From the NCBI GenBank assembly GCA_963666465.1, contig OY762824.1, forward strand, positions 3,410,001-3,474,000: a stretch of 64,000 nucleotides of DNA, in the 5' to 3' direction. The notes under the pieces are model-generated. The model was not told where the DNA came from. It saw only the letters and a list, made by a program, of their open reading frames with translations, and did no database searches. The position numbers were made by a program, and so were the translations under genes. The first letter of the stretch is position 1. Each line of letters begins with the position of its first letter. Below, one piece after another: positions 8,769 through 17,202 of the stretch. Origin of the DNA: VXYL01 sp963666465. GTDB lineage: Bacteria; Pseudomonadota; Gammaproteobacteria; Pseudomonadales; Azotimanducaceae.

Positions 8769-9836
8769 TCAGACCGCTGTAGCGGTTACATCCATCCGCT
8801 CGTCCAACTGGCGCACAGAGATGCCGAGAAGCTCCGCAGCTCGAGACTCGGAGACGAAATCCTCTGCCAATGCGCGCAGACAAAGACGCTCGAAACGCGT
8901 CGATTTCTCCGCCTCCAAGGGCTCCGGCTCCCCATACGGTGCGGTGCGCCAACCGCGTCTCTTGAACTCCGCGAACAGATCGCTGTAGAGCGTCGGCCCT
9001 ATGATGGACAAATCCCTGCAGCGATGAACGACCGCCTGCACACTCGCGCCAAAAAGTCTCTTTAGATCAACTAGTTCACCGATGCTAACCGACGACCGGT
9101 GCTTGCCGATCTCCGACCAGAGCACCTCAGCCGGCATCAGAAAGGCACCCGCAAAGCAATAGGCGGCACGTTCCTCATCGACTTTGGGGGACACGCCGAG
9201 CACGAGGTGACCCAGTTCGTGTGCCACTGTGAACCGCTGACGCTCACCCGTGTGCAACGAGTTGACGACGACCACGGGTACCGGTGGCCCGCCCTGCCGG
9301 CTGACCTGCGCCGTCAGGCCGTCGATGTCATCATCGAGATACATGGGGAGGACCTTGATCCCACGATCCTCCAAGAGTTCCAGCATGTTGGGGATCGGAT
9401 TCGCCCCAAGCCCCCACGCACTCCGCAAGCTGCGTGCGGCTCGGTCCGCCTCGGCCACGTCCCCAACCGGGTACGGGACCTCCCGCGGTCGATCCCAGTT
9501 CACCGTCGGCAAGCCCAACAGTTCCTCAACGGCCAGATACCGCTCCAGGTCCCGCAGCAGCCTGGCCTTCACTCGAGCTTCGGCCTTGCGGGCTGCGATT
9601 GCCTTTTTGCGGAACTCCACCTCCTCCAGCACGATGTCATCGTCTGACAGCAGGTAATCCACCGTGACGTCCAACGCGCGGGCAATGGCAATCAGGGTCG
9701 TGGACCCGGGCATCGCCTCATCGCGCTCATACTTGCCTATCGCCTGCGCGCTGACCGCACGGTCGATCTTCGCTTCGAGCCCTCGAAGCGAAAGCCCCGC
9801 TGCTGCCCTAGCCACCTTAAGCCTCCCGCCGATCAT
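8769..9836 (-). CDS. XRE-family regulator fused to ImmA/IrrE-type metallopeptidase
   Basis: The product of 355 residues has an N-terminal helix-turn-helix (residues 5-62: LRGLEAKIDRAVSAQAIGKYE), a charged linker, and a COG2856 peptidase domain with the zinc motif HELGH at 206-210 and a likely third ligand Glu at about 221-222. Members cleave or bind phage- or stress-related repressors. The combination with a downstream PIN gene is seen in many genomes and behaves like an antitoxin-toxin unit. It lies between the CBASS operon (same strand, 58 bp downstream of capV) and the PIN gene. It may regulate itself and the PIN gene; that is inference. Confidence 0.9.
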   Translation of the reverse strand: MIGGRLKVARAAAGLSLRGLEAKIDRAVSAQAIGKYERDEAMPGSTTLIAIARALDVTVDYLLSDDDIVLEEVEFRKKAIAARKAEARVKARLLRDLERYLAVEELLGLPTVNWDRPREVPYPVGDVAEADRAARSLRSAWGLGANPIPNMLELLEDRGIKVLPMYLDDDIDGLTAQVSRQGGPPVPVVVVNSLHTGERQRFTVAHELGHLVLGVSPKVDEERAAYCFAGAFLMPAEVLWSEIGKHRSSVSIGELVDLKRLFGASVQAVVHRCRDLSIIGPTLYSDLFAEFKRRGWRTAPYGEPEPLEAEKSTRFERLCLRALAEDFVSESRAAELLGISVRQLDERMDVTATAV

Positions 9837-9893
9837 TTTGTGCCCTCCTCACAGAATGCCAACCACGAACCAATGCACAAGGAACTCACGGCA

Positions 9894-10988
9894 TCACGGT
9901 GCGCCCTCCTCAGTCGAATGTATGTCGCGGCAGGGCACGAACGGCTGCCTGCGTTCCGAGAGAAACTCCGTACGAATCCGAGGGAGCCACTCACGTGCTT
10001 GAGTCCGTCCAAGCCCTTCGAGTTTCTCCATCCGTGTCGCGTCATCCAACTTCGCGAAACCGCGTGCAACCGGCACGTCCACTCGGCAAATCGGGTTTGG
10101 CGCCGCACCGCCACCACCAAGAAGCACCTCCGCTGTCCGTTGCGCAGCCAGAGCCTGCCCTTGCATGAGCATGTCCACGCCAACCCGCGCGCCACCTGCC
10201 AACCCCATCTTCTCCGGCAAGATCAGCATTTCGTCGGTGCAGCCCAAGCTCAGCATCCGAGCGCTCTCCGGTGCCCAACCAAGGACAGACACGCTCTCCA
10301 CCGCGGCCACGGTAGCCGGGTTGTTCGCCCAAGTGCCTCCATCGACGAAGCTGACTCCATCCACGGAATGTGCAGGAAGGTAGGTTGGTGCTGCTGCCGT
10401 GGCCATCGCAATGTCAACCACCGGCGTTGCGTAGTCCACCTCGAAACGAGGATGGTGGGCAGTCTTGAACAGGCATGGGTGCCGAGTGTCCGAGTTCCAC
10501 GCCGGGATCACCAAGCGCATCGCACTCTCTCCCAGCCGCCTCTCTCCGAACACATCCCGCAACGCCGCCAACAGTGGGTCGGGGCGGTGCTTGCTAGTCA
10601 CCAACCCGCGCATACCGCGTCGCACAGCATCCATCCACCTCCTCGTTCTCGTAGGAGCGGCTTGGCCAAAGACCTTCGGGCCGTGCTGTCGATAGAACTG
10701 GACGATCTCGCGACACGGCAGCCCAAGCCCTATGCCGAGCGCGATGATGCCGCCCGTGGACGTTCCCACCACCAAATCGAAGTGGTCGACGATGCGCTGC
10801 TCCGTCGCTTCCTCGATTTGGGCGAGAAACGCCGCGGGCATCACCCCCTTCAGGCCGCCTCCATCGATGGAGAGTATCCTGCGCGGCACCGCTACAGCAG
10901 GCGCTCGATGCTCGACTCCTTCAGTGAATGCCGCCACCGGCCCACTGCCCCGTTGCAAGCCACCCTTCGTAGCACACCAGCCACTCAA
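9894..10988 (-). CDS. capV: CBASS effector, patatin-like phospholipase CapV
   Basis: This is a lipid acyl hydrolase that, in CBASS, is switched on by a cyclic oligonucleotide and degrades the inner membrane to abort infection. The sequence has the oxyanion-hole loop IDGGGLKGVMP (41-51), the nucleophile elbow GTSTGG (75-80, Ser77) and the dyad aspartate in FVDGG (Asp216). It is the third gene of a CD-NTase/E2/patatin operon. The ATG at 10,988 would overlap the E2 gene by 68 bp. A GTG at 10,889 (giving VPRRILSIDGG), 31 bp after the E2 stop and preceded by GAAGGAG, is an equally good or better start. Confidence 0.93.
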   Translation of the reverse strand: MSGWCATKGGLQRGSGPVAAFTEGVEHRAPAVAVPRRILSIDGGGLKGVMPAAFLAQIEEATEQRIVDHFDLVVGTSTGGIIALGIGLGLPCREIVQFYRQHGPKVFGQAAPTRTRRWMDAVRRGMRGLVTSKHRPDPLLAALRDVFGERRLGESAMRLVIPAWNSDTRHPCLFKTAHHPRFEVDYATPVVDIAMATAAAPTYLPAHSVDGVSFVDGGTWANNPATVAAVESVSVLGWAPESARMLSLGCTDEMLILPEKMGLAGGARVGVDMLMQGQALAAQRTAEVLLGGGGAAPNPICRVDVPVARGFAKLDDATRMEKLEGLGRTQAREWLPRIRTEFLSERRQPFVPCRDIHSTEEGAP

Positions 10989-11352
10989 TGGTCCAAGGAA
11001 TGATGGTCTTCGCGGCGGCTTTACCGCCGTGCCACTCCTCGCTCGGTGGGTGGTACAAGCAAAGATATGGGAAGTCGCGAAGGCGAGGATCCGGGTTCAG
11101 ATAGATATGCGGAATAGCCTCCTCGGGCGACTGGGGCCGTCGTCGAAGCACCGGATCGGTCACCAACACTGACGGAACGCAGCTCTTCGCCTTAGGAGTT
11201 CGCCGCAGCCCAACCAGCACCGTGTACGTCTTACCTAAAGGGCGTAGGTCGCCCTGCCATAGCACGCTGGATCGGTCTCGGCCCAGCGTCTTGAAGGAAG
11301 GACAATGCCGTCGCACCAATCGGTCCTGCTCACGAGTGGTCAAGCATTTCAT
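10921..11352 (-). CDS. CBASS E2-like protein (type II-short)
   Basis: This 143-residue protein sits between the CD-NTase and the patatin, overlapping the CD-NTase stop by 4 bp. Its C-terminal half (about 84-143) has the pattern IYLNPDP..., LCLYHPPSEEW, TIIPWTIEWL and GQWAGGGIH. This fits the small ubiquitin-conjugating (E2)-like proteins of type II-short CBASS, which lack the E1 and deubiquitinase of full type II systems. Cys98 in LCLYHP is the best candidate catalytic cysteine; Cys127 is another. In that class the E2 is thought to modify or regulate the CD-NTase. The assignment rests on gene order and motif memory, so it is probable rather than certain. Confidence 0.8.
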   Translation of the reverse strand: MKCLTTREQDRLVRRHCPSFKTLGRDRSSVLWQGDLRPLGKTYTVLVGLRRTPKAKSCVPSVLVTDPVLRRRPQSPEEAIPHIYLNPDPRLRDFPYLCLYHPPSEEWHGGKAAAKTIIPWTIEWLVCYEGWLATGQWAGGGIH

Positions 11353-12572
11353 GGCCGATGTACTCCGCCCCCGTGGAACCTATGGCGCGGCGCCGTCACG
11401 CCAGCAGCTACTCCCGTGAGCGCAATCGAGCCTGCTCGTCGGTCGTGTCTGCTCCTCCCCCGGTCGATTTCCGTGCCCATGTTCTTGTTGAACGCCTCCA
11501 CGGCCCTACGTGCAGGCCACTCTCCGAATAGTTCTGCCAGCTTGCACCTGATTTGCTCCAGATCAACGTCGCCCCGCAACCATTGCACATCGGCAATGAG
11601 CCGCTCGAGGTCTTGTGCAAACTGCCGCTGCTCACCGAGGTTTGCGGGCCACCTATCCGTCAGGACATCGTGAGCGCAGGCTGGATTCGCCTCGTGGATC
11701 AGTGAGCCCGTCATCTCCGACTGGCGGAAGCGGTCTCGCATGTGAACCGCTTGGCTCAACAACTCTTCCGAAAGAGTCAGGCATTTCCTGGGTTGATCGG
11801 CGGCGAACTTGGACAAGAGCACCGAAGGCGGCCTCCCATTCGTCCGATCCTGATAGAGCACGTTGCGCCAGCGCTTCACGAGTTGGAGCCCCACCACCGA
11901 CAACGACTTTGCGCTGGCCGGTTCCTGCTCGGGAACTGGGTCCGCGTCGGCTTCCGCAAGCACCATCTCGCGCTCATAGATCGATGCCCGTTCAGCATAG
12001 AGCGGGCCGAACGTACCCGAATCGGCAGTACAGGCGCTGAACCACTCCGCGAAGCCGAACGAGTTGACGACGCTCTGGCCGCAATCACCACCCTCCTCGT
12101 GGAAAAAGAGGATGCTCTCGCGCTCGGGCGTAGCGTGAAGGCGCTGCATCGGGATCAGGTCCAGGTGCATGTCGGCGTACGAAACGGTGACGCACCGAGG
12201 ACGCCGTTTCGCCTTGGCGTAGTAGCGCGATCCCGGCTCCCCGCGAATCGCCTCATACAGGGCGTCGAGCACATCCGCGGGCGACCAACCTTGCGGCACC
12301 CCTAGTTGCACCACGACGTCCAGATCGTGTTCGTCATTCGTGACCCGCGACGCGATCGTCGCCCCGATGGCCATCGAACCTTGCGGGTAGAAGAGATCCA
12401 CAAGCCCGGCGAGCGGACTTACGTCTCGCTCGATCCACTCGCGGATGGACTCGTAACGCTTCACGGCCCTGGCGTGAGCGGTGCGGCTGAGTTGGAGACG
12501 GATCGCAATGTCCGCAAGGAGGATGTCGAGTACGGTTCCAAGGCCCGATTGAGGCCGAACAGGTGCATTCAC
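11349..12572 (-). CDS. CBASS cyclic oligonucleotide synthase (CD-NTase)
   Basis: The enzyme makes a cyclic di- or trinucleotide alarm signal on phage infection. The product is 407 residues, normal for the family. The catalytic signature is complete: GSMAIGATI (Gly65-Ser66), DLD at 83-85, and the third aspartate in MHLDLIP (about Asp138). It heads the operon CD-NTase, E2-like, CapV, with ATGA-type overlap to the second gene. The pairing with CapV suggests a cGAMP-like product, but this cannot be fixed from sequence. The last 40 residues are basic and low-complexity. The upstream 150-330 bp contain a drmA relic, so the promoter lies within or near foreign remnant DNA. Confidence 0.94.
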   Translation of the reverse strand: MNAPVRPQSGLGTVLDILLADIAIRLQLSRTAHARAVKRYESIREWIERDVSPLAGLVDLFYPQGSMAIGATIASRVTNDEHDLDVVVQLGVPQGWSPADVLDALYEAIRGEPGSRYYAKAKRRPRCVTVSYADMHLDLIPMQRLHATPERESILFFHEEGGDCGQSVVNSFGFAEWFSACTADSGTFGPLYAERASIYEREMVLAEADADPVPEQEPASAKSLSVVGLQLVKRWRNVLYQDRTNGRPPSVLLSKFAADQPRKCLTLSEELLSQAVHMRDRFRQSEMTGSLIHEANPACAHDVLTDRWPANLGEQRQFAQDLERLIADVQWLRGDVDLEQIRCKLAELFGEWPARRAVEAFNKNMGTEIDRGRSRHDRRAGSIALTGVAAGVTAPRHRFHGGGVHRP

Positions 12573-12720
12573 GGTCGTTCTAGCTCACTTTCAATGCCGA
12601 AGCTCGGAGGTTTCCAAATCATACCACGAATTTGGAGTTTGTAAGCTTCATCCTTCGGAACATTGGGCGGCTCGACGAGTTCGCAGGCACCGCGACCGAC
12701 GCCACCCGCCACCGAGCTCG

Positions 12721-12900
12721 CTACTCGGGCAATGCGCCTCGGCGGCTTGCGTGGACTTCAGCACGAACCACCAGCCAATGGTCCGCTTCGAAGGGCGCCC
12801 TGAACCGTTCAGCCTCTCTCGGCAAGAAGGTGCGCGGCAGGAGGGCCACGAGATCGAGGCCGAGGGCGTCGACGATTCGATCTCGCACTTCAAGGAAGTC
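12721..12900 (-). pseudogene. Relic of a drmA 5' end
   Basis: On the minus strand this encodes EVRDRIVDALGLDLV, then a diverged stretch with AERFRAPFEADHWLV, ending in a stop. The first part equals residues 16-30 of the intact DrmA, and the following part matches it more weakly. At DNA level, 12,838-12,900 is clearly similar to 7,893-7,955 but with many substitutions, so it is a diverged second drmA, not a recent copy. The helicase domain is gone. Confidence 0.75.
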
Positions 12901-13338
12901 GGCGGGAGTGGCAGAGTTGCCCCTTGGGGGAGGGTATCTTGCCCTTCGCAATGCACCGTATGGCGCATCGGTTCGGAAGCGGATTGGAACATGCGCGCCT
13001 GTCGGCGCGAGCGCGGGCAATGGCCGGGCGCTCTGATTCAAGAAGCAGGGGCCTCCGTGGAGAAGGCCCCGCACCACGCGGTCGATAACCGGGGGGGGGG
13101 TAATAAGTCGACAATCTGCCAGACGGTTGGTGGCTCGTCAAACTGGCGACGTGGAATCTCCTCCGGGAGAGCAAACCTGGTCTGGCAGATCCGCTGATCT
13201 GGTTGCGCACCCACCGGGGCGGTGCCATGCTTCACATGCTCGGGACGGTGGCTTGAGGTTGGCGCATGGCTTGTCCCGACCCGCTTAAGGCATGGCAGGG
13301 AACCTGTACCGGGCACGTCGAAGGAGCGGACGAGCACC
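12901..13338. other. Intergenic, no gene recognised; G10 run
   Basis: Nothing with coding character is seen here. The stretch holds a run of ten G at 13,091-13,100 and, at its right end, the promoter region of the ABC-3C operon. CBASS reads away to the left and ABC-3C to the right, so this is a divergent control region of two defence systems together with drmA debris. Confidence 0.6.
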
Positions 13339-14241
13339 ATGGACCAAGTGCAACGGCAGTTCTGCGACCTGAAGTTCCAGCTTGCGTATGCCACCAAGAA
13401 GGGCGAGGAATTCCAGGCGTGGTTTGAAGCACTCGCCGCCCATGCGTACGGTACTGACTTCCAGCCCGTACGCCCCTATGGCCGGCAGGGCGACCACAAA
13501 TGCGATGGCCTCCTCGTGAGCACCAAGACGATCTTTCAGGTCTATGCGCCTCACCAATTGGTTGCGGCGAAGCTCGAGGCAAAGATCCAAGCGGACTTCC
13601 TCGGTGCGCGGGAGCATTGGCCAGACATGAAGACTTGGACGTTGGTGACGAACGCAGAAGCCGGGCTCCCAGCCACTACGGTCAAGCTCCTGGACGCACT
13701 CCGGCATGAGCATCCAAGTGTCGAGATCACCACTTGGGCCGAGGTGGCAATGCGACGGCTCACGCGTGGGTTCTCGCTTCAGGATTGGAGGGATGTGTTT
13801 GGCGACGTACCGACAGAGTCGGACTGGCGGCAGCTGGAGGTGGCCGACATCAAGGACGTGCTCGACGACCTGGAACACTTGGAACCAGAGCCGGGGCAAG
13901 AGCCTTTGAGCCCGCCGAGTCTGCAAAAGCTGGAGCACAACGCCCTATCGTCTGCTGCAGCAGACTTCCTTAGGCTGGGCTGGCAGAAGGAAGCGCTTGT
14001 GCAGCGATATCTGGACCGAACCCCCAACCCCACGTTGGGCGAACGCATTGCAGAGGCGTTTCGCCAGCGCTATGCGAGGTTGCGGCGCGAAGACCTGTCG
14101 CCTGACGAGATTTTCGGTCGCTTGCAGGCGTACGCTGGCGCGACCGGAGGCACCCCACAGCGTCAAGCGGCGGGGCTGGCCGTGCTCTCGTACTTCTTCG
14201 AGCGTTGCGACATCTTCGAGGACGTCCCGGAGGCCACATGA
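13339..14241 (+). CDS. ABC-three-component system, effector/CTD-type protein with nuclease-like N-terminus
   Basis: This is a 300-residue protein at the head of a three-gene operon with a small winged-helix protein and a DUF2326 ATPase, the layout of the ABC-3C defence-type systems. Residues 20-90 resemble a restriction-endonuclease-like fold: EEFQAWFEALAAHAYG, then DHKCDGLL and TIFQVYAP, where the usual catalytic E/Q-x-K appears as Q-V-Y, so activity may be altered or lost. The remaining part is helical and has no motif I recognise. I took the ATG at 13,339; an upstream in-frame GTG at 13,222 would only add a basic leader. The role in phage defence is inferred from the operon. Confidence 0.75.
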   Translation: MDQVQRQFCDLKFQLAYATKKGEEFQAWFEALAAHAYGTDFQPVRPYGRQGDHKCDGLLVSTKTIFQVYAPHQLVAAKLEAKIQADFLGAREHWPDMKTWTLVTNAEAGLPATTVKLLDALRHEHPSVEITTWAEVAMRRLTRGFSLQDWRDVFGDVPTESDWRQLEVADIKDVLDDLEHLEPEPGQEPLSPPSLQKLEHNALSSAAADFLRLGWQKEALVQRYLDRTPNPTLGERIAEAFRQRYARLRREDLSPDEIFGRLQAYAGATGGTPQRQAAGLAVLSYFFERCDIFEDVPEAT

Positions 14242-14480
14242 TCCTTCCCACCAAGCACATTCCCCCTGATCGTGCCTTGCTTGGCATCGGTGCTGAAGTG
14301 TTGATACTGCTGGCGCGTCCAATGACCGTCTCAAGGCTATGGGACGAGCTGCGTGCTGATCGGGAACGCACGCCCGGCGCGGTTATCGATTACCGGTGGT
14401 TCGTGCTCACCCTCGACTTGCTCTTCATGATCGGCGCTATCGACATGGACCAGCGCGTGGTGAGCAGAGTCAGTCCATGA
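14238..14480 (+). CDS. ABC-three-component system middle component
   Basis: This 80-residue protein overlaps both neighbours by 4 bp (ATGA at 14,238 and at 14,477). It has one predicted winged helix (ARPMTVSRLWDELRADRE) and a hydrophobic C-terminal helix. ABC-3C systems have a small middle component of this size between the effector and the SMC-like ATPase, and I assign it on size, position and fold pattern. It probably links the two larger subunits. The overlaps imply translational coupling and fixed stoichiometry. Confidence 0.75.
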   Translation: MILPTKHIPPDRALLGIGAEVLILLARPMTVSRLWDELRADRERTPGAVIDYRWFVLTLDLLFMIGAIDMDQRVVSRVSP

Positions 14481-16243
14481 TCGATGAAATTGGCAGCGAC
14501 TTGCCGTCGTTCAAGACGCTCAGATTCCACGACGGGCTGAACATCCTCCTCGCGGACAAGAGCGAGGGCGCCGGGGACCGGCAGTCTCGAAACGGGGCAG
14601 GCAAGACAAGCTTCGTGGAACTGGTCCACTTCCTGTTTGGCGCGGACGCTCGGCCAGCCAGCATCTTTCGGACGGACGCGTTACGCGAGAGTGCGTTCCA
14701 TGCGTCCTTCTCCGTCGGCGGCACCAACGTCCGCGCATCTCGGTCGGGACGAGCTTCGGGTCATGTCGAGCTGTCCGGTGACGTCAGCACCCTGACGGGT
14801 CAGCAAGTCACCGTCGGGCGCCAGTTGACGATGCCAGGCGCAAGCCTCAGGAACAGCGAGTGGCGAGATGTGCTCGGCAAGAGATGGTTTGGCCTGCCGG
14901 ACAAGAATGAAGCAGAGCGGTTCGCCCCAAGCTTTCGGTCCCTGTTCTCCATGGTTGCCCGCCGACAGCAAAGCGGCGGTTTCCTGCGCCCCGAACAGCA
15001 TTCGGAGAGGCAGCAGTTGTGGGATCAGCAGGTCTCGACGGCGTACTTGGTCGGGCTGGATTCCACGATTCCCACTCAGTTCCAAGAGTTGCGAGCGAAG
15101 GAGAAGGTCGCAAAGGAACTTCGTCGTGCGGCATTGTCCGGCGACCTCGGGCAGTACTTCGGCAAAGCAGCAGAACTGCGTACTCGCCTCACGGTGTCGG
15201 AGGCACAAGCGAGTCGCCTAAAGGTGCGGCTAGATGCATTCCACGTTGTCGATGAGTACGACGACCTCGAACGCGAAGCGAACGAAATCACGGGGCAGGT
15301 CAGCGAGATGAACCTGGAGAGCCTCACAGACCAAGAGCTGATCCGAGAGTTGCGGGCAGCCACCGAAACCGAAGCCGCACCCGGTATCCGGGATCTTGAC
15401 AAGCTCTATCGCGAGGCAGGCGTGGTGCTGCCAGAGGTCACTTCTCGGCGTTTGCAGGAAGTCGAGCAGTTCCACAAAAAGGTCGTAGAGAACCGGCGCT
15501 CGCACCTGCAAGCGGAAATCGAGTCCGCTGAAACGCGCGTTGCCGAGCGAGCCGAACGCAGGGCGCGACTTGATCGTCGAAGGGCCGACGTCATGCGCCT
15601 GCTCCAATCAGGCGGCGCGCTTGGCCATTACACCGACATGCGGGAGGAGTTGGGTCGGATCGAGGGCGATTGCGAAGCGCTCCGCCAACACTTGGAAACA
15701 GCCGAACGGGTGGAAAGTACGCGCACCCAGCTCGACATGGAACGCAATCGCCTAACCGTACAGCTTCGAGACGACATTCGAGAACGCGACGACATCGTGC
15801 GTGACGCCATCCTCCGCTTTGAGGAACTGTCGCAGTCGCTCTACGAACGGGCAGGCAGTCTCACCATCTCGGACACGCCGAACGGCCCGTCCTTCGAGGT
15901 ACACATCGAGGGAGAGCGAAGCCGGGGAATCACGAACATGCAGATTTTCTGCTTCGACATGATGCTCACCGAGATGGGCATGGAACGGGGCCGATGGCCA
16001 GGATTCCTGATCCACGACAGCCACCTGTTCGACGGCGTGGACGAACGACAGGTCGCCAAAGCGCTGCAGCTTGGCGCGGAGCGAGCAGCGCAGCAGGGCT
16101 TCCAGTACATCGTGACCCTGAACTCGGATGCGGTCCCTACCGAGGGTTTCCGCAATGGATTCGCTCTCGCCGACCACGTGATCGAGCCAAGGTTGACCGA
16201 CGCCGTGGAGACCGGAGGGCTTTTCGGGCTTCGTTTCGCCTAA
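14477..16243 (+). CDS. ABC-three-component ATPase, DUF2326 (SMC/RecN-like)
   Basis: The 588-residue protein has an ABC-type head split by a long coiled coil. Walker A is SRNGAGKTSFVELVHFLFG (from residue 37), typical of DUF2326. The middle (about 215-440) is rich in Glu/Arg/Leu heptads. The C-terminal half of the head has the Walker B-like WPGFLIHDSHLFDGVD and a switch region YIVTLNSDAVP. Such ATPases probably sense odd DNA or replication states and trigger the partner effector. It is the last gene of the operon, followed after 110 bp by an unrelated antitoxin gene. All key ATPase residues seem intact. Confidence 0.9.
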   Translation: MIDEIGSDLPSFKTLRFHDGLNILLADKSEGAGDRQSRNGAGKTSFVELVHFLFGADARPASIFRTDALRESAFHASFSVGGTNVRASRSGRASGHVELSGDVSTLTGQQVTVGRQLTMPGASLRNSEWRDVLGKRWFGLPDKNEAERFAPSFRSLFSMVARRQQSGGFLRPEQHSERQQLWDQQVSTAYLVGLDSTIPTQFQELRAKEKVAKELRRAALSGDLGQYFGKAAELRTRLTVSEAQASRLKVRLDAFHVVDEYDDLEREANEITGQVSEMNLESLTDQELIRELRAATETEAAPGIRDLDKLYREAGVVLPEVTSRRLQEVEQFHKKVVENRRSHLQAEIESAETRVAERAERRARLDRRRADVMRLLQSGGALGHYTDMREELGRIEGDCEALRQHLETAERVESTRTQLDMERNRLTVQLRDDIRERDDIVRDAILRFEELSQSLYERAGSLTISDTPNGPSFEVHIEGERSRGITNMQIFCFDMMLTEMGMERGRWPGFLIHDSHLFDGVDERQVAKALQLGAERAAQQGFQYIVTLNSDAVPTEGFRNGFALADHVIEPRLTDAVETGGLFGLRFA

Positions 16244-16353
16244 TCACGGGCAGGAATTGGCAGGCCTGTGCTACACCCGAGCAAGCCACTGTAGTTGACG
16301 CGAGCAGGTGGCAGGAATACGGTGCGCCTTGCGAGTCTTTGGCCCATGTACCC

Positions 16354-16596
16354 ATGCACGTGAGTTCAGCCGTGAAACGCATCGAGTCGACCGATTTCAA
16401 AGCCAAGTGTGACGACCTGATCGATCAGGTCGCACGGACTGGGGACGCCCTCACCATCACCAAGAACGGCAAGCCGGTGGCGAGGCTTTCCGCCTGTGGG
16501 GGGAAGCCATCAACCACACTTTTGGGGCTGCACCGGGACTCTGTCCGGATTGTCGGCGACATCATCTCGCCGGTGTACCTGTCCGACGACCGATAG
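16354..16596 (+). CDS. Phd/YefM-family antitoxin
   Basis: This 80-residue protein has the typical Phd start AVKRIESTDFKAKCDDLIDQVARTG followed by ITKNGKPVARL, the DNA-binding fold of this antitoxin family, and a C-terminal tail that would bind the toxin. It neutralises a PIN or Doc toxin and represses its own promoter. The PIN gene at 16,730 is the expected partner, but the gap of 133 bp is much larger than usual (most pairs overlap) and contains a perfect palindrome. A longer reading frame runs in from upstream; I chose the ATG at 16,354 because the conserved fold starts right after it. Confidence 0.85.
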   Translation: MHVSSAVKRIESTDFKAKCDDLIDQVARTGDALTITKNGKPVARLSACGGKPSTTLLGLHRDSVRIVGDIISPVYLSDDR

Positions 16597-16678
16597 ACGC
16601 CCGAGCAAGGCGCTGCATCGCCCCAAGGAATGTGTGACCGGCTAAGGACCGCCAGCCGCAGAGACCTGCCATGTTGTG

Positions 16679-16703
16679 AAGTGTAGCGTCTGACGCTACA
16701 CTT
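16679..16703. promoter_or_regulatory. Perfect 25-bp palindrome, likely operator
   Basis: AAGTGTAGCGTC, a single T, then GACGCTACACTT: 12-bp perfect arms. It ends 26 bp before the PIN toxin ATG and has no following T-run, so it is an operator rather than a terminator. Palindromes with TGTAGCG...CGCTACA cores occur at promoters of HigBA-type toxin-antitoxin genes, and a HigA-like helix-turn-helix is encoded at 17,203, just downstream. Confidence 0.7.
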
Positions 16704-16729
16704 TGTCGCTCTCGCCATGAGAGACGAAC

Positions 16730-17164
16730 ATGCGGCCCGCAAAATTCAACGATGCAGCCCTGCCGGTCTTGCTCGACACGCATGTCCTCGTCTGGCTTGA
16801 TCGAAGCGATTCGAAGCTAGGAAGTGCCTGCCAGGCGGCAGCAGACCGCGCACTTGCTGTTGACCAGTTGTTCGTTTCAGCCGCCAGCTTCTGGGAAGTG
16901 GCGATGCTAATCCGCAAGGGACGGTTGGAGATGAACTTGCACGTCCGCGAGTGGCGCGACGACCTGTTGGGGCGCGGACTCCGCGAAGTGACGATAGACG
17001 GGGAGATTGGCGCACGGGCTGTCGAACTCCCCGACCTCCACGACGACCCAATGGATCGAATCATCGCAGCCACGGCCGAGATACGCGGCTGCGTGTTCGC
17101 CACCAGCGACCATCGGTTGCTGGCTTGGGATGCGGACATCGTCCGTATTGATGCAAGACGCTAG
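16730..17164 (+). CDS. PIN-domain ribonuclease toxin (VapC-like)
   Basis: The product has 144 residues. The PIN signature starts at LLDTHVLVWLD (catalytic Asp16), then the conserved SAASFWEVAMLIRKGRL with the second acidic residue, LHDDPMDRIIAATA with the third, and ATSDHRLLAWDADI at the end. These proteins cut tRNA or rRNA. The Phd antitoxin at 16,354 is the natural partner. The start lies 26 bp after the 25-bp palindrome, so its transcription may be controlled apart from the antitoxin. The next gene, on the same strand, begins with a HigA-like domain and lies 38 bp downstream. Confidence 0.9.
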   Translation: MRPAKFNDAALPVLLDTHVLVWLDRSDSKLGSACQAAADRALAVDQLFVSAASFWEVAMLIRKGRLEMNLHVREWRDDLLGRGLREVTIDGEIGARAVELPDLHDDPMDRIIAATAEIRGCVFATSDHRLLAWDADIVRIDARR

Positions 17165-17202
17165 CCCACACGCCGAACAGCGGCGACGGAAAGGAAAGGA
17201 CG

